Positions 1 to 7,460 of a stretch of 11,621 nucleotides of DNA are shown here, piece by piece (within the stretch, counting starts at the first letter, position 1; every line of letters starts with the position of its first letter). The notes below the pieces were generated by a model. The model made no database searches. It saw nothing but the letters and a program-made list of their open reading frames with translations, and was not told the origin of the DNA. The stretch is from Phocaeicola_A sp964432715 (GTDB taxonomy: Bacteria > Bacteroidota > Bacteroidia > Bacteroidales > Bacteroidaceae). The stretch spans positions 1 to 11,621 of the forward strand of contig CAYSOW010000063.1 in the NCBI GenBank assembly GCA_964432715.1, written 5' to 3'. Made by a program: the position numbers and the translations under genes.

Positions 1-268
1 GGGCTCTATTTTCCATCTAATCATATACCCCACTTCCACTTTGACTTCACCATACGAAACGTTTTGATTTTTAATCTATTGTATATGAAGACACGTTTTT
101 CCATGATTGCTTCCACTCTCCTTCCACGCTTCAGCTAATTTTCGTTCCTTCCATAGTACTTTGTTATTTATTTTCCGCAAGTTTTTCTCTAAAAAAAATT
201 CCTTAAAATTAGCAGGTTATAATTTTATTACCTATTTTTACAGAGCTGAACGGAATGGATTAAAATAT
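1..268. other. Leader region without a supported gene
   Basis: AT-rich stretch before the first gene. The frame of the downstream gene stays open back to an ATG at 107, but that extension encodes a Phe/Ser/Lys-rich segment unlike the DUF2442 domain and is not taken as coding. Several short CTTCCAC-like words occur between 30 and 135 without regular spacing. I see no tRNA, terminator or convincing promoter here. A partner gene (DUF2442 proteins are often paired with a DUF4160 gene) is not visible in this stretch. Confidence 0.5.
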
Positions 269-697
269 ATGGCAAGTAAAGATGGAACCATGACTGTAGA
301 AAAAGTTTGGTTCGAGGGTGACAAGATTTTCATCCGAACCGACGAAGGGAAGGTGTTGTGGCAATCAATGCTCTACTACCAGCGATTGATGAACGCAACG
401 CCTGAGCAACGCGACCAATATGAAATTGGGGCGTTTGGAATCCATTGGGAAGAAATTGATGAGGATGTTTCCTTTGAGAGCTTCCTGTATGAACAACGTG
501 AGCCGACCGGAATATCTCGTATATTCCTTACGCATCCGGAACTGAATGCTTCTGCTATTGCCAGAAGAATGGGTATGCAACAGAGCTTGCTGGCGCAGTA
601 TATTCGGGGAACGAAAAAACCTTCTCCGGAAAGGGAGTCGGCTATACTAAAGACAATTCGTGAGATCGCGAATGAATTGACATTGGCTACAAATTAA
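269..697 (+). CDS. DUF2442 protein with C-terminal helix-turn-helix
   Basis: A 142-residue protein. Residues about 10-76 match the DUF2442 pattern: a short beta-rich start (VEKVWFEGDKIFIRTDEGKV), then LWQSMLYYQRLMNATPEQR, then GIHWEEIDEDVSFESFLY. Residues about 92-125 (AIARRMGMQQSLLAQYIRGT) look like an Xre-type helix-turn-helix, with the recognition helix near 104-112. DUF2442 proteins are commonly small antitoxin-like or regulatory partners of DUF4160 proteins; here no partner is visible within the window, so it is either an orphan or its partner lies beyond the left edge. The ATG at 269 is chosen because the conserved domain begins a few residues later; an ATG at 290 is also possible, and the upstream ATG at 107 is unlikely. 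It is the only rightward gene in the window and ends at a strong terminator. DNA binding is an inference from the helix-turn-helix. Confidence 0.8.
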   Translation: MASKDGTMTVEKVWFEGDKIFIRTDEGKVLWQSMLYYQRLMNATPEQRDQYEIGAFGIHWEEIDEDVSFESFLYEQREPTGISRIFLTHPELNASAIARRMGMQQSLLAQYIRGTKKPSPERESAILKTIREIANELTLATN

Positions 698-698
698 G

Positions 699-743
699 AG
701 AGTCGAGGCTACCTCCCCAAAAAGGAGCCTCGACTCTTTTTTA
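699..743 (+). terminator. Rho-independent terminator between convergent genes
   Basis: A perfect 12-bp stem (AGAGTCGAGGCT at 699-710 with AGCCTCGACTCT at 726-737), a 15-nt loop, and a T run from 737. It starts one base after the stop codon of the DUF2442 gene. The reverse direction gives the same stem with a weaker tail (CTTAATTT), so it may also serve the converging pectate lyase gene, whose stop codon lies at 741-743. Confidence 0.9.
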
Positions 744-2381
744 TTTCTGCCCTTTCTTCCAGGCATTATACTGATTCTCATACAACGATGGATACTCCAG
801 CGAGAGGACGTAGTTCTCCAGGTTGGTGTAGCCGTTCTCGGCGACTTTCCAGGCATCGGAGGCATCGTTCTTGTTGAGGTTCCATTGCTCCTCGAAAGTG
901 TCGGGGATGCCGTCGTTGTCGGTGTCCCAGGTGGATGAGCGCTTGGTCTCGGTGAGGGTGCCGGGACCTCCCAGGGCGAACTGCGTCTTGTTGCGCTCGT
1001 CTTGAATGATGGTGCCTTTCGTGCCCAGGGACTTCAACTCTTGATTGATGAGGAAATCATCTACGGGATCTCGCGCGGGAAGGGAGGCACCGCCTTGCGC
1101 TACAATCCAGTCGTACGCCTCTTTGGCGGTGGTCTGACCGACGATGTTTTTGTGGAGTGAACTGCGCTGAGCGAGGAAGGTGGGCGAGCCACTGCAATAG
1201 CTGCTCCAGTTACTTTGCGTAATTTCTTCGCCATTCAACACACCGTCTTTGTTCTTGTCGTAATAGTTGCCTACACAGTAGCTGCGGAAGTCGGCATTGC
1301 CCCCGGTGAAGGGCTTCGCGGCACTCATGGATACCTTCTCCGTCACGGTGGTGCCGTCCGACTGCGCCACATTCTGATAGTTGTCTACCGGACCTACGAT
1401 GAAGTAGTTGTTCTCGATGGTGGTTTCCGACTCGCCGGAGGAGTCGCCGCCCATGATGTAGGCACCACCACTACCCCAGTTGTAAACCACGTTGTTGACA
1501 AACTGGTTCAGACCTTTCACCTTCGGATTACGCGTTTTATTGTCGATATAGAGGTTGCGGAAGAGGGTGATACCTTCTGTCGTGTTGGTCTGAATCAGGC
1601 CGCCGCACGAGTGGTTCTGCAGTCCTTGCGCAATGATGCTGTTCTGGATGGTGATGTTCTGCGGACGCGTACCTTTGTTGTCGGTGTTGATGGAGAAATT
1701 CTCGTCACGTCCCCAGGAGACGGAGCAATGGTCCCAGATTTGCTTGGAGCCGTTGGCCAATCCGCAAGCATCTTTATCGCTGCCAAAACCGCGGCCCATG
1801 CGGATGCGGAGGTAGCGCACGATGAGGTTGGTGGCACCGGAAGAGGAGATGCGTCCGTTGTAGAGCACGACGCCGCTGCCGGGAGCGGTCTGTCCGAGGA
1901 TGGTCTGGTTGCTCTTGAGGACGAGCGTGGATTTATTGAGGTTGATGACACCGGAGACATCAAACACCACGACGCGGTTCGTCTGACTGATGGCGTCAGC
2001 AAAGGAGCCGGTGCCGGAGGCGTTCAGATTGGTGACGTGATAGATGGTGGCAGAGCTTCCACGGGCACCGGTGGCTTCGCGGCCATATCCTTCGGCTCCG
2101 GGGAAGGCGGTAGCGGCATTCTCGAAAGTGGGGAAGGTCAGGACGGTCGGAGTGACGTCGGTTCCCGTATTTCCACCGGTAGTGTTGCCGTTGTTGTTAT
2201 CGTTGTTTCCATTGTTCCCTGTGGAGGAATCACCTTGCGAGCCATCGCCTTCGTTGCCGGACGACGGGGTTTGAGGGGTCGTTGGATTTTCAGGGAGTTC
2301 CTCTTCCGGGGTATCGCCGGAGCAGCCGCTTCCGAGGAAGAGTGCCGAGAGGAGCAATAAGCTAAGTGTTCGGGACTTCAT
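741..2381 (-). CDS. Pectate lyase (family PL1-like) lipoprotein
   Basis: A 546-residue secreted polysaccharide lyase predicted to cleave polygalacturonate by beta-elimination. The start at 2381 (MKSRTLSLL) gives a clean lipoprotein signal with the lipidated Cys at residue 20; an open extension to 2462 is non-coding. Acidic residues follow the Cys (CSGDTPEEE), consistent with surface export in Bacteroidetes. Residues about 35-76 form a Gly/Asn/Ser/Thr/Asp-rich linker. The parallel beta-helix domain starts near 93 (FPGAEGYGREATGARG) and carries the PL1 features WDH at 216-218 and RNP at 284-286, where Arg284 is the likely catalytic base. A 12-residue EF-hand-like loop is inserted at 375-386. 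A second calcium-type loop (DTDNDGIPDTFE, about 486-497) precedes the usual C-terminal GYTNLENYV segment. No SusC/SusD or other pectin gene is adjacent, so this is not an obvious polysaccharide utilisation locus. Known: family fold. Inferred: substrate and surface location. Confidence 0.9.
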   Translation of the reverse strand: MKSRTLSLLLLSALFLGSGCSGDTPEEELPENPTTPQTPSSGNEGDGSQGDSSTGNNGNNDNNNGNTTGGNTGTDVTPTVLTFPTFENAATAFPGAEGYGREATGARGSSATIYHVTNLNASGTGSFADAISQTNRVVVFDVSGVINLNKSTLVLKSNQTILGQTAPGSGVVLYNGRISSSGATNLIVRYLRIRMGRGFGSDKDACGLANGSKQIWDHCSVSWGRDENFSINTDNKGTRPQNITIQNSIIAQGLQNHSCGGLIQTNTTEGITLFRNLYIDNKTRNPKVKGLNQFVNNVVYNWGSGGAYIMGGDSSGESETTIENNYFIVGPVDNYQNVAQSDGTTVTEKVSMSAAKPFTGGNADFRSYCVGNYYDKNKDGVLNGEEITQSNWSSYCSGSPTFLAQRSSLHKNIVGQTTAKEAYDWIVAQGGASLPARDPVDDFLINQELKSLGTKGTIIQDERNKTQFALGGPGTLTETKRSSTWDTDNDGIPDTFEEQWNLNKNDASDAWKVAENGYTNLENYVLSLEYPSLYENQYNAWKKGQK

Positions 2382-2386
2382 TTTGC

Positions 2387-2426
2387 GTAAAGGTTTGTCG
2401 ATGTAAAGGTTTGTCCTGTAAAGGTT
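2387..2426 (-). repeat. Three tandem 13-bp repeats upstream of pectate lyase
   Basis: On the + strand GTAAAGGTTTGTC occurs at 2387-2399 and 2403-2415, and a shortened copy GTAAAGGTT at 2418-2426, giving a period of 15-16 bp. The array begins 5 bp upstream of the pectate lyase start codon, so it lies in the leader or ribosome-binding region. It could be a regulator site or a slippage product. Confidence 0.8.
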
Positions 2427-2435
2427 AAAAGCACA

Positions 2436-2467
2436 AAGGAGCACAAGGTTTTCGCCTTGCACTCCTT
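2436..2467 (-). terminator. Probable terminator after ddh
   Basis: Read on the minus strand, AAGGAGTGCAAGG pairs with CCTTGTGCTCCTT: 11 Watson-Crick pairs plus two G-U wobbles, with loop CGAAAA. It is followed by TTGTGCTTTT, a modest T-rich tail. It lies 28 bp after the ddh stop and 55 bp before the pectate lyase start, so it could end the ddh transcript or form a leader attenuator for the lyase. Confidence 0.55.
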
Positions 2468-2494
2468 CAGCTATGGTTTATGCGTTCATGGTGA

Positions 2495-3394
2495 TTATAC
2501 CAAGTGACGAATCAGTTCTTCGCGATCGCCGGGGAGCATGTCGATGACAGGAATCTCAATCATCGTGTAGCAACCGGGTTTCTGCAACATGGAGGCACGT
2601 GCCACGTTCACCAACACCTGACCGGTCAAGGCGGGGTTGTTGATCTTCATGTTGAACTCCAGCAACTGGTTCTGTGTTTTGCCTGAAACACCTTTGCGAG
2701 TCAGGTTGACGCCGTGACCCATATCTTTCAGCTCGTCTACGCTGGATACCTGCATCACGTGTGTCTCATCGTTGGCAAAGTAGGCATCGGCCTTGATGGC
2801 AGCTGCCACCTCTTCGAACTTATAACCCTCTTTCACCTCGATGTAAACCATACGACGGTGGATGCCGGTGCCCAAAGGAATGGTCATAGACAAGGCTGCT
2901 TTCACACCCTCAATGGCTTTCACGGCTACCGTGTGACCCATGCTCATACCCGGACCGAAGTTGGTGTAGCTTACACCCTTCGGAGCCAAGCTCTGCATCA
3001 AGGTACGTACGATGGAGTCACTTCCCGGATCCCATCCGGCAGAGATGATAGACACAGCATTGTGAGCTTTCGCCACCTCGTTCAAGGTGCGGCGAAGGTC
3101 GACAATCTGCGTGTGGATATCGAAGCTATCCACGGTGTTGATGCCGAGTGAGAGGCACTCTTTGGCATAACCCTCTACGCTGCGGGTCGGAGTAGCGAGG
3201 ATGGCTACGTCTACATCCTTCAGCTCTTTGATGCTTTTTACTACAGGATAGTCACTCAACTCTGCGGGCTTATTCTCGTCGCCGTTACGACGTACGACAC
3301 CTGCAATCTCAAAATCGGGAGCGGCTTGGAGTGCTTCCAAGGTGAAATGTCCGATGTTGCCATATCCTACGATGGCTGCTCTAATCTTTTTCAT
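2495..3394 (-). CDS. ddh: meso-Diaminopimelate D-dehydrogenase
   Basis: A 299-residue enzyme for the reversible NADPH-dependent reductive amination of L-2-amino-6-oxopimelate (tetrahydrodipicolinate) to meso-diaminopimelate (EC 1.4.1.16). This is a one-step route to the lysine and peptidoglycan precursor in the cytoplasm. The N-terminal Rossmann motif GYGNIG is at residues 10-15. Family-typical segments follow: ATPTRSVEGYA, a substrate-side ISAGWDPGSDS, GPGMSMGHTVAVKAIEGV, HRRMVYIEV and the C-terminal NPALTGQVLVNVARA. Length agrees with the family (about 300). The start at 3394 (MKKIRAAIVGYG) is preferred; the open frame to 3436 adds only a Lys/Arg-rich leader. A TAnnTTTG box lies just upstream, and a hairpin follows the stop. 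The gene upstream encodes a GltD-like flavoprotein, another NADPH/ammonia-type enzyme, 84 bp away. Confidence 0.95.
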   Translation of the reverse strand: MKKIRAAIVGYGNIGHFTLEALQAAPDFEIAGVVRRNGDENKPAELSDYPVVKSIKELKDVDVAILATPTRSVEGYAKECLSLGINTVDSFDIHTQIVDLRRTLNEVAKAHNAVSIISAGWDPGSDSIVRTLMQSLAPKGVSYTNFGPGMSMGHTVAVKAIEGVKAALSMTIPLGTGIHRRMVYIEVKEGYKFEEVAAAIKADAYFANDETHVMQVSSVDELKDMGHGVNLTRKGVSGKTQNQLLEFNMKINNPALTGQVLVNVARASMLQKPGCYTMIEIPVIDMLPGDREELIRHLV

Positions 3395-3433
3395 TATCGT
3401 TTGTTTAAGTTTCTTTTTTCTTTCTTTTCGCCG

Positions 3434-3441
3434 CAAAAATA
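3434..3441 (-). promoter_or_regulatory. Bacteroidetes -7 box for ddh
   Basis: On the minus strand TATTTTTG matches the Bacteroidetes sigma-70 -7 consensus TAnnTTTG exactly, 40 bp upstream of the ddh ATG. No good -33 TTTG is present at the expected 19-21 bp spacing, so the promoter may be weak or activator dependent. It implies ddh can be transcribed independently of the upstream flavoprotein gene. Confidence 0.55.
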
Positions 3442-3478
3442 ATCAAATAATTCGAAAGCTGCACTATCCGGCAACAAA

Positions 3479-4795
3479 TTACGCATTATTTATCAGATTC
3501 ATCAGCTTCACGGCGTCCACATAGCTGGCGATGCCTTCCGCCACTTTCTTGGCATCTTCCATGGCGTGCACCACGGTGGCGGGACGGTTGGTGACATCTC
3601 CTCCGGCAAATACGCCGCGACGGGTGGTCATGCCGTAGGGGAAGGGGCGCGTCAGGACGTATCCTTTGGCATCTACGTCGATGCCGTCGGTGGTGGAGAC
3701 GATGCGCGCAGCGGGCTGACTGCCGACGGCGAGGATAACATGCTCGGCGGGAACGGTGGTCGGTTCGCCGTTGGTCTCGATGGTGATTTCCGAGAGTTTC
3801 ACATTGTCACCCCCTTTGATATCCACGATGGAGGAGTTCCAAAGGAAGCGAATGCCCTCTTCCACCGCCTCGTTGTACTCGCTGCGCAGGGCACGCATCT
3901 CGTTGATGGTGCGGTGATAGACGATGGTCACCTCGGCTGCGCCCATACGCAGGGCGGAACGGGCAGCATCCATGGCAGTGTTTCCGCAGCCCACCACGAA
4001 GACGCGGTCGCCGCCACGCACCACTACCTCGCGACGATCCATCAGTCCACGTTCATAGAGACTGACGCGACGGAGGAAACGGATGGCCTGGCGAACACCG
4101 GGATGGTCGATGCCGGGGATGGAGAGTCGTTTGGGAACGCCCACACCGGTGCCCATAAAGATGGCGTCAAAATCCTGTGCGAAGAGGTCGTCAATGGTGA
4201 AATCGCTGCCGATGGTGGTGTTGAGATGAATCGTTACACCGAGGTGAGCAATCTTCTTGATTTCACGTTTCACAATCTCCTTCGGAAGACGATATTCGGG
4301 GATGCCGTACATCAGCATACCGCCCGCCTCTTTCTCCATCTCGAAGATTTCCACCGCGAAACCTTGGCGTGCCAAAGCACCGGCCACGGTAAGTCCGGCG
4401 GGACCGCTACCAATCACAGCCACTTTACCGCGTGATTTCTCGGGGATATCCTCGTGGGTAAGTCCTGCCTCGGAGTCAAAGTCGGAGACAAAGCGTTCCA
4501 GTTTACCGATGTGGATATGTTCGCCCTTCTTGCCAAGGATGCAGTTGCCCTCGCACTGACGTTCGTGGGCGCAGACGCGGCTGCACACCGCCGAGAGGTT
4601 GCTCTGACCGTTGATGATGGACATAGCGTTACCGAAGTTACCTTTGGCCAACTCGGCAATCCAGTTGGGCATATCGTTGCTGATGGGACAGCCTTTCTTA
4701 CAAGCAGGCACTTTGCAGTGCAAGCAGCGTTGTGCTTCATGAATGGCTTCGGGCAAGCTATAGCCTTCCGATACCTCTTTGAAATTATCTTCCAT
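3479..4795 (-). CDS. GltD/NfnB-like NADPH-dependent Fe-S flavoprotein
   Basis: A 438-residue cytoplasmic oxidoreductase of the glutamate synthase small-subunit type. The N-terminal ferredoxin-like domain has two Cys clusters, C24-x2-C27-x4-C32-x3-C36 and C71-x3-C75-x5-C81-x3-C85, as expected for two 4Fe-4S clusters. An FAD-binding GSGPAG motif sits at 129-134, followed by GGMLMYGIPEYRLPK. A second nucleotide motif, GCGNTA at 269-274, should bind NAD(P)H, and FAGGD at 396-400 completes the FAD site. In glutamate synthase this subunit passes NADPH electrons to the GltB large subunit; related proteins (NfnB, SudA) work with other partners. No large subunit or NfnA partner is next to it, so its acceptor is unknown and I give no symbol. 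The ATG at 4795 follows a purine-rich AGGTAGAAGAG and a good promoter. Confidence 0.85.
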   Translation of the reverse strand: MEDNFKEVSEGYSLPEAIHEAQRCLHCKVPACKKGCPISNDMPNWIAELAKGNFGNAMSIINGQSNLSAVCSRVCAHERQCEGNCILGKKGEHIHIGKLERFVSDFDSEAGLTHEDIPEKSRGKVAVIGSGPAGLTVAGALARQGFAVEIFEMEKEAGGMLMYGIPEYRLPKEIVKREIKKIAHLGVTIHLNTTIGSDFTIDDLFAQDFDAIFMGTGVGVPKRLSIPGIDHPGVRQAIRFLRRVSLYERGLMDRREVVVRGGDRVFVVGCGNTAMDAARSALRMGAAEVTIVYHRTINEMRALRSEYNEAVEEGIRFLWNSSIVDIKGGDNVKLSEITIETNGEPTTVPAEHVILAVGSQPAARIVSTTDGIDVDAKGYVLTRPFPYGMTTRRGVFAGGDVTNRPATVVHAMEDAKKVAEGIASYVDAVKLMNLINNA

Positions 4796-4835
4796 ATATC
4801 TCTTCTACCTTTATATGTCTTATTAATACCTGCTG

Positions 4836-4867
4836 CAAAGGTAGGAAATATTTACGAGTTCCGGAAA
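4836..4867 (-). promoter_or_regulatory. Promoter of the GltD-like gene
   Basis: On the minus strand TACCTTTG (4843-4836) fits the -7 consensus TAnnTTTG exactly, and TTTC (4867-4864) is a three-of-four match to the -33 TTTG, with a 20-bp spacer. It lies in the 73-bp gap between the upstream stop codon and this start, about 41 bp before the ATG. Confidence 0.7.
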
Positions 4868-4868
4868 C

Positions 4869-5975
4869 TTAAGGGGTATGGATGTGGGTTTCCATCCGGA
4901 GGCCGGTTTCTTGGGGATAGATGAAGACAAGTCGCTCTGCCCAGACGGTCTTGGTGGTGTCATCAATGATGGCGATGTTCATCACGCCGGGAGCGAGCTT
5001 ACTTGTCTGAATCACAATGGGCTTATCGCCTTGCAAGGGTTCCACCAGGATATTTTTCCGTCCGTAGGCACAAAGATAGAGATGGGACGGGTCGAGTTGG
5101 ACAACCGTGGGGGTGATAAAAAGATTTTCCTTTCGTTGGTTCACCATCAAAGCGACGCCCTGCTCACAGGCTTCGGGAAGCGGGGCTGCGCAGGAAAGCC
5201 CGTCCTCACTATAGGCTTCCAGGCGCAAAGGTTCGTCGGAAGGGGTCAGGAAGAGGCTGCCCATGCCCAGATGAGAGGATTTGCCTTCTTGCAGAATCTC
5301 GCCATCGGAGGTGCGCACCAACCGCACCGACACGTCGCGACCGAGTCCGTTGGAGTCGATGACCTTATAGGCCAGCTGTTGCGTCGCCCCCCGAATGAGT
5401 CGTCCGCCTTCGGGCATCAGCGAGAGCGTGAGTGAAACGGAGTCTTCGGCACTCTTTGAGGCATTGCGCTGCGCATGTTCCGCAAAGTCTTCGCCTATCA
5501 GTTGAATCTGCTTATAGGCGAAATGTTCCGTTCCGAAGTTTTTCATCCACCGGGTGTAGGCCACCAGCGTGTATTTTCCCGTATGAATTCTTCCGGGGAG
5601 GAAGAGTGCATTCGCAAAGACACCGGCAGAGTCTCGCTTAATCATCGCACGCTCCAGCAGTGAATCATTCCGGTTCTCGCGCAGTTCCACATAAACGAAG
5701 TTGGAACGGTCTTTGGGGAAAGAAGGGTTCGTACTGGGGACGTTGCTCACAGCATCCACCAGATGCGCTCTGAACCAGAGGGTATCTCCGGCGACATAGC
5801 AGGACTTATCAGTTTGCAGATAGATCTTCTCTTTAGGAAGTTTGCTGTAGTATTGCGTGATTTGTTGCGTTAAGCTATCTTCCACAGCAGCGTTAATCTC
5901 TTGTGCCCGCATTTGCAGCCAGCTACATAGCGCAATCAGTATGAGTACATATTTTTTCATGGGCGTAGGTTTCAT
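4869..5975 (-). CDS. Secreted MG2-like protein, N-terminal-half type
   Basis: A 368-residue exported protein with a signal peptide (MKKYVLILIALCSWLQMRAQ from residue 6, cleavage likely after about 25). Residues 46-75 (LPKEKIYLQTDKSCY, then GDTLWFRAHLVDA) are the hallmark of macroglobulin-like MG2 domains of large Bacteroidales envelope proteins. The family-typical FVYVEL (93-98), GKYTLVAYTRWM (133-144) and LMPEGGRLIRG (186-196) follow, and it closes with AERLVFIY before a short tail. Full-length relatives of about 800-900 residues continue with the domains encoded here by the gene upstream, so this looks like the N-terminal half of a split protein. Its ATG overlaps the upstream gene's TGA (ATGA at 5975-5972), indicating translational coupling; an internal ATG at 5960 would start right at the signal peptide. 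Function is unknown; a role in periplasmic or outer-membrane processes is inferred. Confidence 0.75.
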   Translation of the reverse strand: MKPTPMKKYVLILIALCSWLQMRAQEINAAVEDSLTQQITQYYSKLPKEKIYLQTDKSCYVAGDTLWFRAHLVDAVSNVPSTNPSFPKDRSNFVYVELRENRNDSLLERAMIKRDSAGVFANALFLPGRIHTGKYTLVAYTRWMKNFGTEHFAYKQIQLIGEDFAEHAQRNASKSAEDSVSLTLSLMPEGGRLIRGATQQLAYKVIDSNGLGRDVSVRLVRTSDGEILQEGKSSHLGMGSLFLTPSDEPLRLEAYSEDGLSCAAPLPEACEQGVALMVNQRKENLFITPTVVQLDPSHLYLCAYGRKNILVEPLQGDKPIVIQTSKLAPGVMNIAIIDDTTKTVWAERLVFIYPQETGLRMETHIHTP

Positions 5976-7426
5976 TCGGTGATTAGTTGTTTTTTCAAAG
6001 GTATGCCGGTGTCGCTGACGCCCTCTAAGGTAATCAGATATTTGTTGGAAATGTCCGATGGATAGAAGAAAGCGGATGCCTTTCCCTGTTCATCCAGCTG
6101 TAGTTCCGGCGACCAGTACAACGTGACGCGATGCCCATTGGAGAAATCGGAACTGTTTTCAGCCTCATGCGTGGGGACATAGAACTGTATCGGTGGTTTG
6201 TAGCCCAGTTGCTCCAGTCGCACGCACGACTGCGGCAATGCTTTCCGTGCATAGGTGGTTTGGTGGGTGTAAATCATCAGGACCCCCACCCGATCTATTT
6301 TACCATCGTTATCCTTGCTATCATCACTCAGGCTGCTAAACGAGCCATTGGTGTAACCCAGTCCATCCACAGAAGAGGGAAGGAAATACTCCATCTGTCT
6401 GATTTGAGCGGGGTCTATATTCAGGATATAGTCGTGTTCTTCGGTGGTGACAGGGTGGTCATTGAGCACTACGCAGACGGGGGAATATCCGGGGCTGGGA
6501 GTGGTGGTGTGATCATCATAGACATATTTGGCAATTTGCTGCAATCCTTCTTTTCGCTGCACGGACAAGCCGAGTTTCGTAACGAGGAGTCGCATGGTGT
6601 TTGCTTTTTTGAAGAGGGAATCGCCCTCCATAATACTTTTGTCGGGTTCTCGCTTCATCCGATTAAGCACGGAAAGTTTCTTTCCATGAACTTCCACTTC
6701 AGACATCTCATAGCTATTCGTAATGCGGTTATAGGAGATTTGCATTTTCAGTCGGCTCTGCAATTCTGGACGATTGTCCACCGTTACCATTGGCTCGTTC
6801 TCTTTCGGCAGCGTTATCTGCGGATAAGTCGGACTATCTATCTTCAAAAGAAGGGGGCGTCCGCTGTTATTCGGGGTAACGGCTTGCAGTAGGAAGGAGG
6901 AGCCGCTTAAGAAATCGAGGTTATAAACGCGAAATTTATCGCTATGAGGGATGGGAAAAGAGACTTGCATACCGTTGTAGGTGTCTTGCATAATGAGTTT
7001 GGCCGATTTGGTGGTACCTTGGATTTCTCCGCTAATTTCCTGAGAAGGTTCGAATCGTTCCGTCAAGTTTGGATAGGCGTTATGCAGGATGCTGTCTATC
7101 TCGTAGATTCTCCATCCTTGTGTCAGGAGCAGCAGATCCAGGTCGTGCCGTCGCTTGGCATCCGATTTTTCGAAATAGTATTCGGGGTGTTCGATATTTC
7201 CTTTCAATTCTGAAGAGAGGAGCAGGGAGGAGACGATATCGCCGTTGACGGTATCGGGCAGTACAACTTCTGCATCACAGACGGATATGGCATATGTTCC
7301 TTTCAATGTTTCGCCACTCTCCTGGCTGATGATAATCTCTCTCTTCTGCCTCGTTTGCGCATCGCTCGGACAGAACCACACAAACAAGATTATTGCATAT
7401 ATAATAATAGGTATAGCTCTCAGCAT
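5972..7426 (-). CDS. Secreted TonB-plug-like protein, C-terminal-half type
   Basis: A 484-residue exported protein with a hydrophobic signal segment (residues 4-20, likely cleavage near AQ at 23-24). Residues 44-110 (TYAISVCDAEVVLPD, LLLSSELKGNIEHPEYYF, LDLLLLTQGWRIYEID) match the middle of large Bacteroidales MG2/TonB-plug proteins. The segment MSEVEVHGKK (241-250), then CVVLNDHPVT (318-327), INIDP-like and QIRQMEYFLPSS (341-352) resemble a TonB plug, and the end (VTLYWSPELQLDEQGKASAFFYPSD) is the usual terminal immunoglobulin-like strand region. It is therefore equivalent to the C-terminal half of proteins whose N-terminal half is encoded by the next gene, with which it overlaps by 4 bp. 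It is transcribed first from a well-formed promoter 35 bp upstream. No outer-membrane barrel is present, so it is not itself a receptor. Role unknown. Confidence 0.7.
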   Translation of the reverse strand: MLRAIPIIIYAIILFVWFCPSDAQTRQKREIIISQESGETLKGTYAISVCDAEVVLPDTVNGDIVSSLLLSSELKGNIEHPEYYFEKSDAKRRHDLDLLLLTQGWRIYEIDSILHNAYPNLTERFEPSQEISGEIQGTTKSAKLIMQDTYNGMQVSFPIPHSDKFRVYNLDFLSGSSFLLQAVTPNNSGRPLLLKIDSPTYPQITLPKENEPMVTVDNRPELQSRLKMQISYNRITNSYEMSEVEVHGKKLSVLNRMKREPDKSIMEGDSLFKKANTMRLLVTKLGLSVQRKEGLQQIAKYVYDDHTTTPSPGYSPVCVVLNDHPVTTEEHDYILNIDPAQIRQMEYFLPSSVDGLGYTNGSFSSLSDDSKDNDGKIDRVGVLMIYTHQTTYARKALPQSCVRLEQLGYKPPIQFYVPTHEAENSSDFSNGHRVTLYWSPELQLDEQGKASAFFYPSDISNKYLITLEGVSDTGIPLKKQLITE

Positions 7427-7460
7427 TTCGATTATAAGATTTCGTTCTAAAGGTTTGGCG

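Noticed and set aside
107..268. N-terminal extension of the DUF2442 gene from the ATG at 107
   Set aside because: The extra 54 residues are Phe/Ser/Lys-rich, do not resemble the family, and the DNA is AT-rich leader-like sequence.
1215..2360. A 381-codon rightward open frame opposite the pectate lyase gene
   Set aside because: It is antisense to a gene with clear family motifs and has a Val/Gly/Ala/Asp-rich composition typical of a shadow of biased codons, with no recognisable domain.
2387..2426. A CRISPR array
   Set aside because: Only three short copies with 2-3 base spacing, no unique spacers and no cas genes.
3566..4435. A 289-codon rightward open frame opposite the GltD-like gene
   Set aside because: His/Gly/Asp-rich antisense shadow of a well-supported enzyme gene.
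6131..6892. A 253-codon rightward open frame opposite the plug-like gene
   Set aside because: Antisense to a protein with signal peptide and family motifs; no domain or start signals of its own.
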